Notes under the pieces: generated by a model | Seen by the model: only the letters and a program-made list of their open reading frames with translations | Databases searched by the model: none | What the model was told of the DNA's origin: nothing | Made by a program: the position numbers and the translations under genes | Assembly (NCBI GenBank): GCA_045837725.1 | Contig: JBEWZL010000287.1 | Location: forward strand, 1 to 64,000 | DNA length: 64,000 nucleotides | Source: Vermamoeba vermiformis | Taxonomy: Eukaryota; Tubulinea; Echinamoebida | Reading direction: 5' to 3' | Part shown: positions 1 to 8,346 of the stretch, one piece after another | Layout: every line of letters starts with the position of its first letter | How positions within the stretch are numbered: the stretch's first letter is position 1

Positions 1-945
1 TGCAATTCCATTTCAGGATCTGTTATTTGTTTCGCGTTACTTACAGTATAACGGAAGAAGTGAATAGAGCTGGAGCCATCTTCATTGTACATTCGTCCAG
101 TCAAGCGTCGATCCCAAACAGTTGTTCCGGATACGTAACGGCCAGTATCGTTCAAGACCGATTTGAACGTCGCAGAGTCGCTAGCGCAAACAGACATGAG
201 AAATGCAGATGCAGTGTAGTTCATTTCTTTGGCTGCTTGAATAAAAGCAAGACATCCAGGACCCCAAACGGCTCCGGCTACCAAATCCGGATTGAATGCT
301 TGCAGTTGAGCGATGGCACCCTTCATATACTCTCGTGCACTATCGGTAAGCTTTGGAGAGTAGGGCACAGCAATGTCTAAGACGATTTCAAGCTTGTTGT
401 CCGTAGCACCGTTGATCGCACCTTTTCGGATGGCTTGAAAAAAAAGATCGTTTGTACCGCTCTCTCTGACAATGGCTATTGTCTTTGCTCCCTTGACTCT
501 AGCCAATGAGATTGCAGGAGGAAAGATACTTGAAGCGCTTGGCTGAACTCCAACCATGTATTCGAATCTGCGACCCGTGGCGGATGTGCATGGAGTAAAT
601 AGGTTCTCATCGCACTCGAATAGGGTTGGCGAGGCACCTCCTAGTAAAATAAGTATATTACAACCCGCTATAAGCCGTCTTCTGATCACATTCGTAAACT
701 CGAAAAAATTTAGTTGCCTTATTTGGCAAAAGTCTACGAATTAAAGCTAGCTTTCAGTGAAATAATTTGCAATTAAATTGGCGCTATTTTTAAATCATCG
801 AAATTGTGAAATCGTAACTTACCAGCAGCGCAACTAAGAATTTTGTGCTTTTCAGCCTCGATCGCGTGCACTTCCGTCAAGGACGATGAGAATGGGACTA
901 GCATCGCATGAACTTCACCATAAGTACCATTAGCAACCGCTCTAA
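1..945 (-). CDS. Class C GPCR-type ligand-binding (periplasmic-binding-like) domain, fragment
   Basis: On the minus strand two exons (about 823-945, then 1-640) join in frame across a GTAAGT...TAG intron at 641-822. They encode about 250 residues of a type-1 periplasmic-binding fold: a lobe strand followed by PFSSSLTEVHAI, then GGASPTLF, VKGAKTIAIVRESG and NPDLVAGAVWGPGCLAF, the usual order in Leu/Ile/Val-binding proteins and in the extracellular Venus-flytrap domain of GABA-B-like receptors. The reading frame runs off the left edge. The N-terminal part is missing: coding stops where the LINE begins at about 953. The membrane half of such a receptor occurs only on the other side of the LINE and on the opposite strand, so this may be part of a rearranged gene or the start of a neighbouring paralogue. 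The domain call is secure; the gene structure is not. Confidence 0.75.
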
Positions 946-953
946 TAGCATTG
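946..953. repeat. LINE target-site duplication, left copy
   Basis: TAGCATTG at 946-953 is repeated at 5314-5321, exactly bounding the LINE. The last G is shared with the tail, so the duplication is 7 or 8 bp. Confidence 0.8.
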
Positions 954-1200
954 AATGAATGAATTTTTATTTTCTGATTTCTCGAAAAGACACGTACAGA
1001 GCGGTACTACGGGGAGTTCAACCCACATGCCAAAACGTATATACAATAGCAGCGCGTGCCGTTCTCGCGTGAGCTCACCACAGACGAACTTAATCATCGC
1101 GTGGATGTTTCATACTCGATGTGGCTTGGGCTGCTGTGTTCAAGGCCTAGAAAAAGGTAGGTGACCTAAAAAGATGAAAAATAAATGAAGGGGGGGGTGC

Positions 1201-1215
1201 GGGGGGTCTCCCCCC
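1201..1215. other. G6/C6 hairpin in the LINE 3' UTR
   Basis: GGGGGG-TCT-CCCCCC is a perfect 6-bp GC inverted repeat with a 3-nt loop, and a further G8 run lies just upstream at 1190-1197. In the LINE RNA it would form a compact hairpin about 240 nt before the tail. Confidence 0.6.
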
Positions 1216-1330
1216 GATTCCTCCCTGAAAATTAATTAATTAAAAATATTACTGCGAGATGCGGTTCTAATTTTCGTTTTTGCGCTCCAGTAATAGCGCG
1301 TAATTAATAATAATATTGTACGAATTTATG

Positions 1331-4300
1331 TTATTGTTTTCTCTTGCCCTCGTTCTTCTTGTTTTCGATCTCGTGCATAATCTCTTCTAAAAACTCGACC
1401 TTTCGCTGATAAATTTCTTTGGTGGACGTTTTGTTGATGCGCGATGTCCAGTAACAATTCAGTCGCTCTTTTAATAAAATTACCGTTAATTTGCCGCGGT
1501 ACCTCATTACCTTGTCCTTGTTAGTTATCGCGCTTCTAACATTATTCTTTAGATTGGCCTCCACTGTGCCCGCTAGTGGACGTCCCCTCAAGAATATCTC
1601 CGTCTCCTTGCAGTGGAGTAGAGTGTGTTCCGATCCGTTTGTTGCTTCGCCGCAGAGAACGCAGTGCGACTCTACTGCCCCGTTCTCGAGTCTACGCCTT
1701 GGTTCGACGCGCCCTGATACCCATATGTAGTAGAATGATACGTACTCTGGCGTGAGTTTGAGTTGATCTGTTTTCCATACGTTTCTAACTTTGATACCTG
1801 ACAGTTTCTCAAGCATCAAGTGGTACACTAGCTTGTTGGGCAACCCTGTAGGGTCTTGTATGGGGAGATCTACTCGCACTGATGCTCGTTGGCATGCCTC
1901 GCTTGGGGTTTGAACTTCGAGGACCTTTTTGGTCCGTCTACTGAAGAGGACTGTCACTGGAATCAAGGCTGTCTTTCTCTCGGTAAGCTGCCCTCTCTTT
2001 TTGCTGCTGTGATGATATCCTAGGATCGCATTGTTGTTTGAGATACTTTTAACAATGTACGGGGCTTCTAATTTATTGCCCCGTATGACCCCAACCCATT
2101 GCTTGGCCTGAACGTCTGTGTTACGGGCCCCTATTATATTCCATGCTGCACGGGCATGATCAAATATTCTAGACGTTTTCTCTTTCCGTTTGGGTTTATC
2201 CCATAACAGAGGGTGAATAGGGTTCTTGTCTAGTGACCTTTCGAAGTACTTGTCCATGAGTGGTCGCCATGCCAGTTGGACCTGAGGATTGAGGTATTTT
2301 GACACCCAGGCTGCTTGCAAGCCAAGTGCCTTGGGCCTAATTTTATGGATTCCTATGCCTCCCATAGATTTGGGGTGTGTTAGGTCTGTTATTGAGATGA
2401 TGCATCTAGCACGTTTGCCACGCATAAATCTGTGTATGAGGGCCTCAGTTTCCTTGATCACTGCATCGGAGGGAGGCGAGATACTGGCCAGATACCAGAA
2501 CTTGGATAGGGCAAGGCTGTTAATGACCATTGCCTTAGCAAATAGACTCAACCCTGCCTTGTTCCATCTGTTGAGTACCATTCTGGATCCCTTGATTGCC
2601 TTTTGCCAGTAGTCATCTAGGCTCACTTGATATCCAACTTTGAATCCCAAGTAGCGCTCACCTTTGTTGATTGATACAGATTGAACCCCTCTAAATGCTG
2701 CTGGGATGTAGTTTAGCTGATGCCAAGTTCCTGTGGTCATAACACTGGACTTGTTGACATTCATTTTGGCTGCTGTGGCTTTGCAGAAATTGTTTAAATG
2801 AGTCATTAGTCGCTCTGCATCCTTTTCTGAGGTTGCTGCGAGTGCTGTATCATCTGCGTAACCTGAGTTGACTACCTTGGACTGCTTATCTAGTTTGAAG
2901 CCACTAATGGACTTGTCTTCTAGGATACTGCAGTGAAGGAGCTCATTGACTATTACAAACAGCATTGGTGATAGTGGACAGCCTTGTCTTACTCCTGAGC
3001 GGATTTGAAATGGAGCACTGCGATGCCCATTGACTGCAACTCGTGCCCAGCAGCTGCGATATATAGCCTTAATAGCATTGGTAAAGGCCGTTGGAAAGCC
3101 AAGTCCTGCCAGGGTTTCGTGCATTGCCCTGTGTGCCACTCTATCAAAAGCTTTCTCCCAGTCAACGAACAGCAGGGCCATGTTCTCGTTGGCTAGGACA
3201 GCCTCTTCAATGATAGACTGTATGAGGATAATATTGTTTCTGATGTCCCGCTCAGGAATAAAGCCGGTTTGGTGGTTGCCTATAATTTTACCTAGTATAG
3301 GGCCTAGGCGGAGAGCTAGGACTTTTGCAAAGATTTTGTAGACTGTGTTGGTGAGAGATATTGGGCGCCAGTCTCCTGGGCTGGTGCCCTCTGCAGGTGT
3401 GGCTTTCTTGCGCAGGAGAGAGATATCTGCATCCTCAAAGCACTTTGGGGCTTTGCCTGTAATCAGTATTTCGGAGAACGCCTTGGCTAGAACTGGTGTC
3501 CAGTGCGTAAGGTGTTTTTTGAACAGCCTTGCTGTGAGGCCATCTGGTCCAGGGGCTTTGTCAGGGGCCATTTCTTTTATTGCTACTTCCACATCTCCTT
3601 CTGAGATGTCCTGAGACAGGGCTGCACTGTCTTCTGCCGAGATTTGGATATGATGTTTCTTGGCAATGTCGATAGACTCCTGAAGTTGACGCTCATCTAC
3701 CTCTTTATGTGCATATAATTCCTTGTAATAGTCCCGGAAGACCTCAAGCATTTTGTCTGGATCATTTGTGACTCTGTTCTGATATTTGACATTGCAGATA
3801 GGGTCTGAGGTTTTGAATCTGTTCCTACTAAAGAAGTGTTTGGTAGGTCGCTCTGCTTTTGTAGCTCGGTACCGCCAGTATGGCTGAACAGACTCCTTCT
3901 GTTCTTTGAGGTGCTGCAGTTTGCTGACAAGTGTTAAGTGTTGCATTGCCTCCCACCTGTTTTCCAAGTCTTTTTCAGCACACAGCTCTGTTACAATCCC
4001 TGTCATTGCATCTCTTAGGGCGTCTCTTTTCCGCTGTGGTTTCTGATTCAGATCGAATTGCGTGTTTGACGCCAGCTCAATGACCTGCTTCATGATGTAG
4101 TCGAGGTGAGTGACCCACTTCTTGTTTGGTGGCTTTGGCTGTTTAAGTACGTTCTCTAGCTTCTCCTTGAATGGATTGTCGTATATGGTAGCTGTAGTTA
4201 TTCTCCACCTAGGTTGTCCCACATTGACCACTTTCTTTATGAGTGCAACGTGGATGGCACAATGGTCTGAGAAGAACTCCTTGGAGTACTTAACGTTGAT

Positions 4301-4981
4301 ATGGAAGTTACTTAGCGTGCCTCCATCAGTAGCCACTGTATCTAAACTGCTACCTCCCTGTTTGTTGGGGCGAGTGACAGGGCGGGTTTTGACTATCCCT
4401 GTATTTGGGTCAAGCAGGTCAAAGTCTAGGCAGCTTCCAAGTATGTTGTCATAGTGCTCATAGTACTGCTGATACCGGTAGTTTCCTTCCACCTTGTTGG
4501 GGTCAAAGTTTCTATCCATACCAACCAGGCATGGCACCTGGTTGTGTTGATACTGTTCTATTTTCAGCTTAAGGAACGCTAGGTCCTCAATCATAGTGTC
4601 TCTATTTTGCGAGGCATAGTACGATCCAACTACTAACCTGTCTACTCCATTCACCAGGACCAGGGCTATGGCTACATTGCCAGTTTGGGACGCATCTTTT
4701 TCAAGGACTGAGATGTCCTTGCTCCTAGTGATTAGTATAGCTGCCCCTCCGGCACTATCCCTAATGCTGCTGACTTTCTTGAAGTTGTTGAACTCAAACT
4801 CTCTGACCGAGCTGTCACTGTGTGCTTCCTGTATTAGTAAAATATCTATTTTAAAGTCGTTGACCATTTTATTTATAGCTTTTCTTTTGGACAAGGATGA
4901 TAGCCCATTGACATTTAAGGAAGATATACCTAGCGAGTGTGAGAGGGATTGATGCCTAAAGTCTCGGATATTGAAACTCAT
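1331..4981 (-). CDS. LINE ORF2 protein: AP-like endonuclease, reverse transcriptase, C-terminal zinc-binding motif
   Basis: A single 1216-codon frame. Residues about 15-250 are an exonuclease/endonuclease/phosphatase domain with SLNVNGL, LLIQEAHSD, GMDRNF and, near its end, SDHCAIHVAL, which supplies the catalytic SDH. Residues about 470-760 are the reverse transcriptase, with DWRPISLTNTVYKIFAKV, FVDWEKAFD, GVRQGCPLSP and the catalytic YADDTALA. Near the C-terminus (about residue 1110) a CxxC...HxxxxC motif (CVLCGEATNGSEHTLLHC) resembles the zf-RVT region of L1-like elements. The start codon overlaps the ORF1 stop as ATGA, which suggests termination-reinitiation coupling as known in some other LINEs. 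The product nicks target DNA and primes cDNA synthesis from the element's RNA. The open frame suggests a recently active copy. Confidence 0.95.
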   Translation of the reverse strand: MSFNIRDFRHQSLSHSLGISSLNVNGLSSLSKRKAINKMVNDFKIDILLIQEAHSDSSVREFEFNNFKKVSSIRDSAGGAAILITRSKDISVLEKDASQTGNVAIALVLVNGVDRLVVGSYYASQNRDTMIEDLAFLKLKIEQYQHNQVPCLVGMDRNFDPNKVEGNYRYQQYYEHYDNILGSCLDFDLLDPNTGIVKTRPVTRPNKQGGSSLDTVATDGGTLSNFHINVKYSKEFFSDHCAIHVALIKKVVNVGQPRWRITTATIYDNPFKEKLENVLKQPKPPNKKWVTHLDYIMKQVIELASNTQFDLNQKPQRKRDALRDAMTGIVTELCAEKDLENRWEAMQHLTLVSKLQHLKEQKESVQPYWRYRATKAERPTKHFFSRNRFKTSDPICNVKYQNRVTNDPDKMLEVFRDYYKELYAHKEVDERQLQESIDIAKKHHIQISAEDSAALSQDISEGDVEVAIKEMAPDKAPGPDGLTARLFKKHLTHWTPVLAKAFSEILITGKAPKCFEDADISLLRKKATPAEGTSPGDWRPISLTNTVYKIFAKVLALRLGPILGKIIGNHQTGFIPERDIRNNIILIQSIIEEAVLANENMALLFVDWEKAFDRVAHRAMHETLAGLGFPTAFTNAIKAIYRSCWARVAVNGHRSAPFQIRSGVRQGCPLSPMLFVIVNELLHCSILEDKSISGFKLDKQSKVVNSGYADDTALAATSEKDAERLMTHLNNFCKATAAKMNVNKSSVMTTGTWHQLNYIPAAFRGVQSVSINKGERYLGFKVGYQVSLDDYWQKAIKGSRMVLNRWNKAGLSLFAKAMVINSLALSKFWYLASISPPSDAVIKETEALIHRFMRGKRARCIISITDLTHPKSMGGIGIHKIRPKALGLQAAWVSKYLNPQVQLAWRPLMDKYFERSLDKNPIHPLLWDKPKRKEKTSRIFDHARAAWNIIGARNTDVQAKQWVGVIRGNKLEAPYIVKSISNNNAILGYHHSSKKRGQLTERKTALIPVTVLFSRRTKKVLEVQTPSEACQRASVRVDLPIQDPTGLPNKLVYHLMLEKLSGIKVRNVWKTDQLKLTPEYVSFYYIWVSGRVEPRRRLENGAVESHCVLCGEATNGSEHTLLHCKETEIFLRGRPLAGTVEANLKNNVRSAITNKDKVMRYRGKLTVILLKERLNCYWTSRINKTSTKEIYQRKVEFLEEIMHEIENKKNEGKRKQ

Positions 4982-5319
4982 TGGTTATCAATCGTACCCT
5001 GAGTACTGCCCTCCACAGTCTTAGGTGTATTCCCTCTTTTGTCTGGCTTGGCTTTGTCCTGTTTCTTGTCCTTGCTCTCTGGCTTGTTATTGTTCTTTTT
5101 ACCTCTGGCTCTGGAGCGCTCAAGCTTGAAGGTATAATCTCTGCCGAATTTCTTGCTGAATGTTTTCCATTCTTTCGACTCTAGCTCTTTAATCGCGTCT
5201 TTTTTAGCTTCACGGTTGCCTCTTGGAAGAGGCAGTAGTACATATGATGCATACACAGGGGCCTCTGAGACACGCGCCCGTTTGAGGTGAACTGGTCCTG
5301 TGTATGGGCGTCCTAGCAT
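4978..5319 (-). CDS. LINE ORF1 remnant (5'-truncated), Lys-rich C-terminal part
   Basis: About 113 codons ending in TGA at 4978-4980, where ATGA also starts ORF2. The protein is strongly basic in its second half (RSRARGKKNNN, DKKQDKAKPDKRGN), as expected for the nucleic-acid-binding end of a LINE ORF1 product. No CCHC knuckle or RRM is visible. The frame begins at an ATG inside the target-site duplication, so the true N-terminus was most likely lost by 5' truncation. The open frame continues upstream into host sequence only by chance. Confidence 0.7.
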   Translation of the reverse strand: MLGRPYTGPVHLKRARVSEAPVYASYVLLPLPRGNREAKKDAIKELESKEWKTFSKKFGRDYTFKLERSRARGKKNNNKPESKDKKQDKAKPDKRGNTPKTVEGSTQGTIDNQ

Positions 5320-5321
5320 TG
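5314..5321. repeat. LINE target-site duplication, right copy
   Basis: TAGCATTG here matches 946-953 and marks the 5' end of the minus-strand LINE. The ATG that opens the residual ORF1 reading frame lies inside this copy. Confidence 0.8.
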
Positions 5322-6365
5322 CGCCAGTACGGCGAACGAGATCAACACACTTTATATGCCGTAATGTTGGGCAATCCTGAACCGATCTACGCATACCAAG
5401 TCGATCTATCTGCTAGTCTTACTGTGGCATTCACAACCGTGGCTTCCTTCGTCATTGCACTAGCCCTGTTTTCGTTAATCTTTGTGGTGAAATACCGACA
5501 TGTCAAGATCATTCGTGCAACTCAACCAACATTCCACTACGGCACTATTAGCGGGGCCATCGCTATGCTCATCGCGGTAATCATCATTAATGTTCAGCCG
5601 CCGCATGACAACTATTGCACGGTCTCGTTGTGGCTGGTAATGTTGGGCTTCAGCTTGTTGTATGGAAACCTGATCGCAAAAATGTTCCGCATTTGGCGAT
5701 TATCCGACGTTAAATCGTTGGAGATTCGAGTCATCAAAGATATTCATCTGGTGCCATTCGTTGCTGGCGTCGTCTTACTCTACATTATTCCGCTAGCCGT
5801 GTGGACTGGCCTAGACGCTCCGAAGCTACATTCGTTCGCGAACAATCGACCTCAAGACCAATACTTAATGGTCTGCGGCACCGGTAGCACTGGCACTACT
5901 ATATTCATTACTCTTCTGGCACTCAGCTGCGCATTACTACTCGTTGGTTGCATATTCGCCTATCTCAACCGTAATGTGGCATCCATTTACAACGAGTCAC
6001 GTCAAGTTGCAACCTCGATCTACATCTTCAGTTTTGCCGCGATAGTATTGATGCCAATGATATTCACCATTCAAGACTACATCGTCGTTCACATCACTCT
6101 CTGCGCTGTGATATGCTTCTGTACGCTCATCACTCTAATTGCTCTCTTCCTGTTCAAGTTTATTAGAATCATCACCAAACGAGGCGAAATTTCATCCAAC
6201 TCAACTTCGAACCTATCCGTAATGCACACGGCTTCGAATACTTCATCGTTCAAAGAACAAACTGATGTACGAGTGCTCAAACATGATTTGGAAAGGGTGC
6301 TAAAAGAAAACGAAGCGCTTCGCAACGAAATCGACAACTTAAAAGACAACAAACCTGAAAAATAA
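5321..6365 (+). CDS. Class C GPCR seven-transmembrane domain with C-terminal coiled coil (N-terminus lost)
   Basis: This frame encodes the end of an extracellular ligand-binding domain (RQYGERDQHTLYAVMLGN) followed by seven hydrophobic segments. TM1 starts near LTVAFTTVASFVIALALF. After it comes VKIIRATQPTFHYG, the class C signature before TM2. TM3 holds CTVSLWLVMLGFSLLYGNL followed by KMFRIWRL. The tail carries a heptad-type coiled coil (VLKHDLERVLKENEALRNEI) like the GABA-B dimerisation helix. By homology it would be a G-protein-coupled receptor at the plasma membrane. No introns are seen. The extracellular domain and natural start are missing: the frame abuts the LINE, and its first ATG (5304) lies in antisense LINE sequence. 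It may be a pseudogene or a 7TM-only receptor. Confidence 0.85.
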
Positions 6366-7108
6366 TGACCACTTAAACATTTTACTATTATTTCTGCAAT
6401 GCAATAGCCTTAAACATAAAATAAAATAATAATACGACTTTTCCCTAAGTGTTGTCCCCTACTTCGTTTCCTAATAACTCAGCGGAAGTTGAAGTTTCCC
6501 AATTGTTTATACCGTTGATGCGATGACTATCATGGGTGCTACTATGGGCACTGCGATTCTTCAGTCGATCTGGTTACTCGTACGTTCATTAGTTGCACTC
6601 GCTGGCTAAACTAAATAATACATATAAAATATATTATTATTTCCGTGGAATAAAAGAAATGTACGATTGGTCAGATCGAGAATAAAATGTACCGTTCGAG
6701 ATTTCCTAATTTAGGGCCAATCAGCTTGCCTACCTTATAATAATATATTGCCTCCTTCATGAAGCGGTTGGCCAATACTATGCTACTTTGTCTTAATGAT
6801 ACGCAAGTAACGTCGCATGAGCGGAAGCGTAAAAGCTCGGGCAAAGGTAGAGCGTTCTACATTGAGTTATCCAAACTTCTAGAAAGTGTATAATTGTCGT
6901 ACTTTTTCTTTCGAATGCTACAACCCCGCACAAGTTTACGCACTTCAGAAAGCAGGAATCGGAAAAAGCTACCGAAGGTTCAGGCAAGAATACTTGCAAA
7001 AATTTTCAGCGTTACGCACATTAACTTGTTTATTTCATTTTATTAATAACAGATTCAATTCGTACCAACGAACAACCGGTACAAATTTTTGGATTTAGTT
7101 CAGCAAGC
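6366..7108. other. Intergenic, no gene supported
   Basis: AT-rich spacer between the GPCR fragment and the next plus-strand gene. It has AATAAA-like signals at about 6415-6425. The short open frames here have no recognisable features. Confidence 0.5.
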
Positions 7109-7738
7109 ATGAAGAAAATTACGGTAGCATTTTTAGTGGTAGCATACGCATTCCACATCGCTAGTGGAGTCTTCCTAGCTATCCCTACTACGCGGAAGTA
7201 CTGCGAGCCGAGCGACTACAGATTTGGAATGGAGATCTTACCTATGGAATGCACTTACACCGTCGACACCGATACTCCGCCCAATTTTCAACCATTTTAT
7301 GCTATTGCTAGTTGCAGCGAATATATTCTTTACGAATACAGCTGCGGAACTCCAGAGTTGTGTTCAAATCCGGATTACTGCACTCCATTTACGAACGTTT
7401 CTCTTGGTTGCTTTGGCATAGAGAATTTATTTTATAGCTGCTATGATGATTACAAGGATGCTCTTCATCAACTAGGAACCTCATCCTTCGTACAGATCGC
7501 CGAATCCAACGTAGATCAATGCCAAAGCGTGGCCGACTACCAAGTCTATCCTATCAATAAGTGTATCGAAACGCTCCGTCGTGACGAATTCCCCTCAGTA
7601 CTGTACAAATGCAACAGCACGCACGTAGTGAAAACTAATTACTATGACGAAGAGTGCAGAAAATTCGCTTTCACCGAATATCATCAACTGAATACTTGCG
7701 AGGACGAAAGAAATTTTTATACTTGTCAAGGATACTAG
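7109..7738 (+). CDS. Secreted cysteine-rich protein, unknown function
   Basis: An intronless 209-codon frame. Residues 1-20 (MKKITVAFLVVAYAFHIASG) are a clear signal peptide. The mature part is rich in cysteine (about twenty) and in Tyr, Asn and Thr, suggesting a disulfide-bonded extracellular or lysosomal protein. No transmembrane segment or GPI signal is evident, and the family is not recognised. An AATAAA-type signal follows the stop within about 10 nt. The next gene downstream on the same strand is also a small secretory-pathway protein. Confidence 0.75.
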   Translation: MKKITVAFLVVAYAFHIASGVFLAIPTTRKYCEPSDYRFGMEILPMECTYTVDTDTPPNFQPFYAIASCSEYILYEYSCGTPELCSNPDYCTPFTNVSLGCFGIENLFYSCYDDYKDALHQLGTSSFVQIAESNVDQCQSVADYQVYPINKCIETLRRDEFPSVLYKCNSTHVVKTNYYDEECRKFAFTEYHQLNTCEDERNFYTCQGY

Positions 7739-7953
7739 AATAAAATAAAATTAATTTTCATCATCACTAGATCGGATCCAATTTCGACACCGTTACTTCC
7801 TCTCATTTAGCACACAAAATTAACCGGTATAATTTTCAGTAAAAGTCCATTTAGCCGTTTTTGAAAAAATGAAAAAGAATCACAACGTCCCTTGCCATTT
7901 GAATAAAACAGCGAACTCCAGTTGTAAAGAAATCGCCTAATAAACACCACATT

Positions 7954-8247
7954 ATGTCAATCAAGCTTTCTTTTGCAGTGTTGATAAATGCGCTTAGCGT
8001 TGTGATAGCCACCAACGCACAGATCTCCCCAACGCCAGACGATTTTCCGAATCCACTACCTCCCAACTCAGAAGCTCCATTCTCCGAGCAACAAAACGAA
8101 CTGGATCTCTCGTCTTATTACCTTCTCATCGCTATTGTAAGCTTAGTGGTGCTGGCTCTCGTAGCGATAGGAATTGCTATTGTTTACATCTCCAAAGCTC
8201 CACCTGGCGTGGTTTATGACCCGTTAAAGCATATTACACGAAAATGA
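7954..8247 (+). CDS. Small single-pass membrane protein
   Basis: 97 codons. It begins with a signal-peptide-like stretch (MSIKLSFAVLINALSVVIAT), followed by a Pro/Asn/Glu-rich ectodomain of about 30 residues, one strong transmembrane helix at about residues 53-80 (YYLLIAIVSLVVLALVAIGI) and a short basic tail. Type I topology is inferred. The family is not recognised. Intronless, with AATAAA about 20 nt after the stop. Confidence 0.6.
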   Translation: MSIKLSFAVLINALSVVIATNAQISPTPDDFPNPLPPNSEAPFSEQQNELDLSSYYLLIAIVSLVVLALVAIGIAIVYISKAPPGVVYDPLKHITRK

Positions 8248-8346
8248 TACTATCCATATTACTATTTAATAAAATTGATCAAATTGACAAATCGTAGTTT
8301 CAATTATTAGGCCTAATCTAATTATTTTATATGAAATTGTAATGTA

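Larger units (their letters stand above)
954..5313 (-). mobile_element. Non-LTR retrotransposon (LINE, APE type, L1/Tx1-like), nearly complete
   Basis: The element lies on the minus strand and is about 4.36 kb. It holds the end of ORF1, a full-length ORF2 with endonuclease and reverse transcriptase, a 3' UTR and an (ATTC)n tail at 954-965. It is flanked by the direct repeat TAGCATTG at 946-953 and 5314-5321, a target-site duplication. ORF2 has no stop or frameshift, so the insertion is probably young. The 5' end looks truncated, because ORF1 begins abruptly at the duplication. The 3' UTR contains a G6-TCT-C6 inverted repeat (1201-1215), a strong hairpin. It sits between two fragments of GPCR coding sequence. 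The clade call comes from general ORF2 layout only. Confidence 0.93.

Noticed and set aside
27-744. Plus-strand open frames at 27-380 and 556-744
   Set aside because: They are the reverse strand of the conserved periplasmic-binding domain, whose minus-strand reading has clear family motifs.
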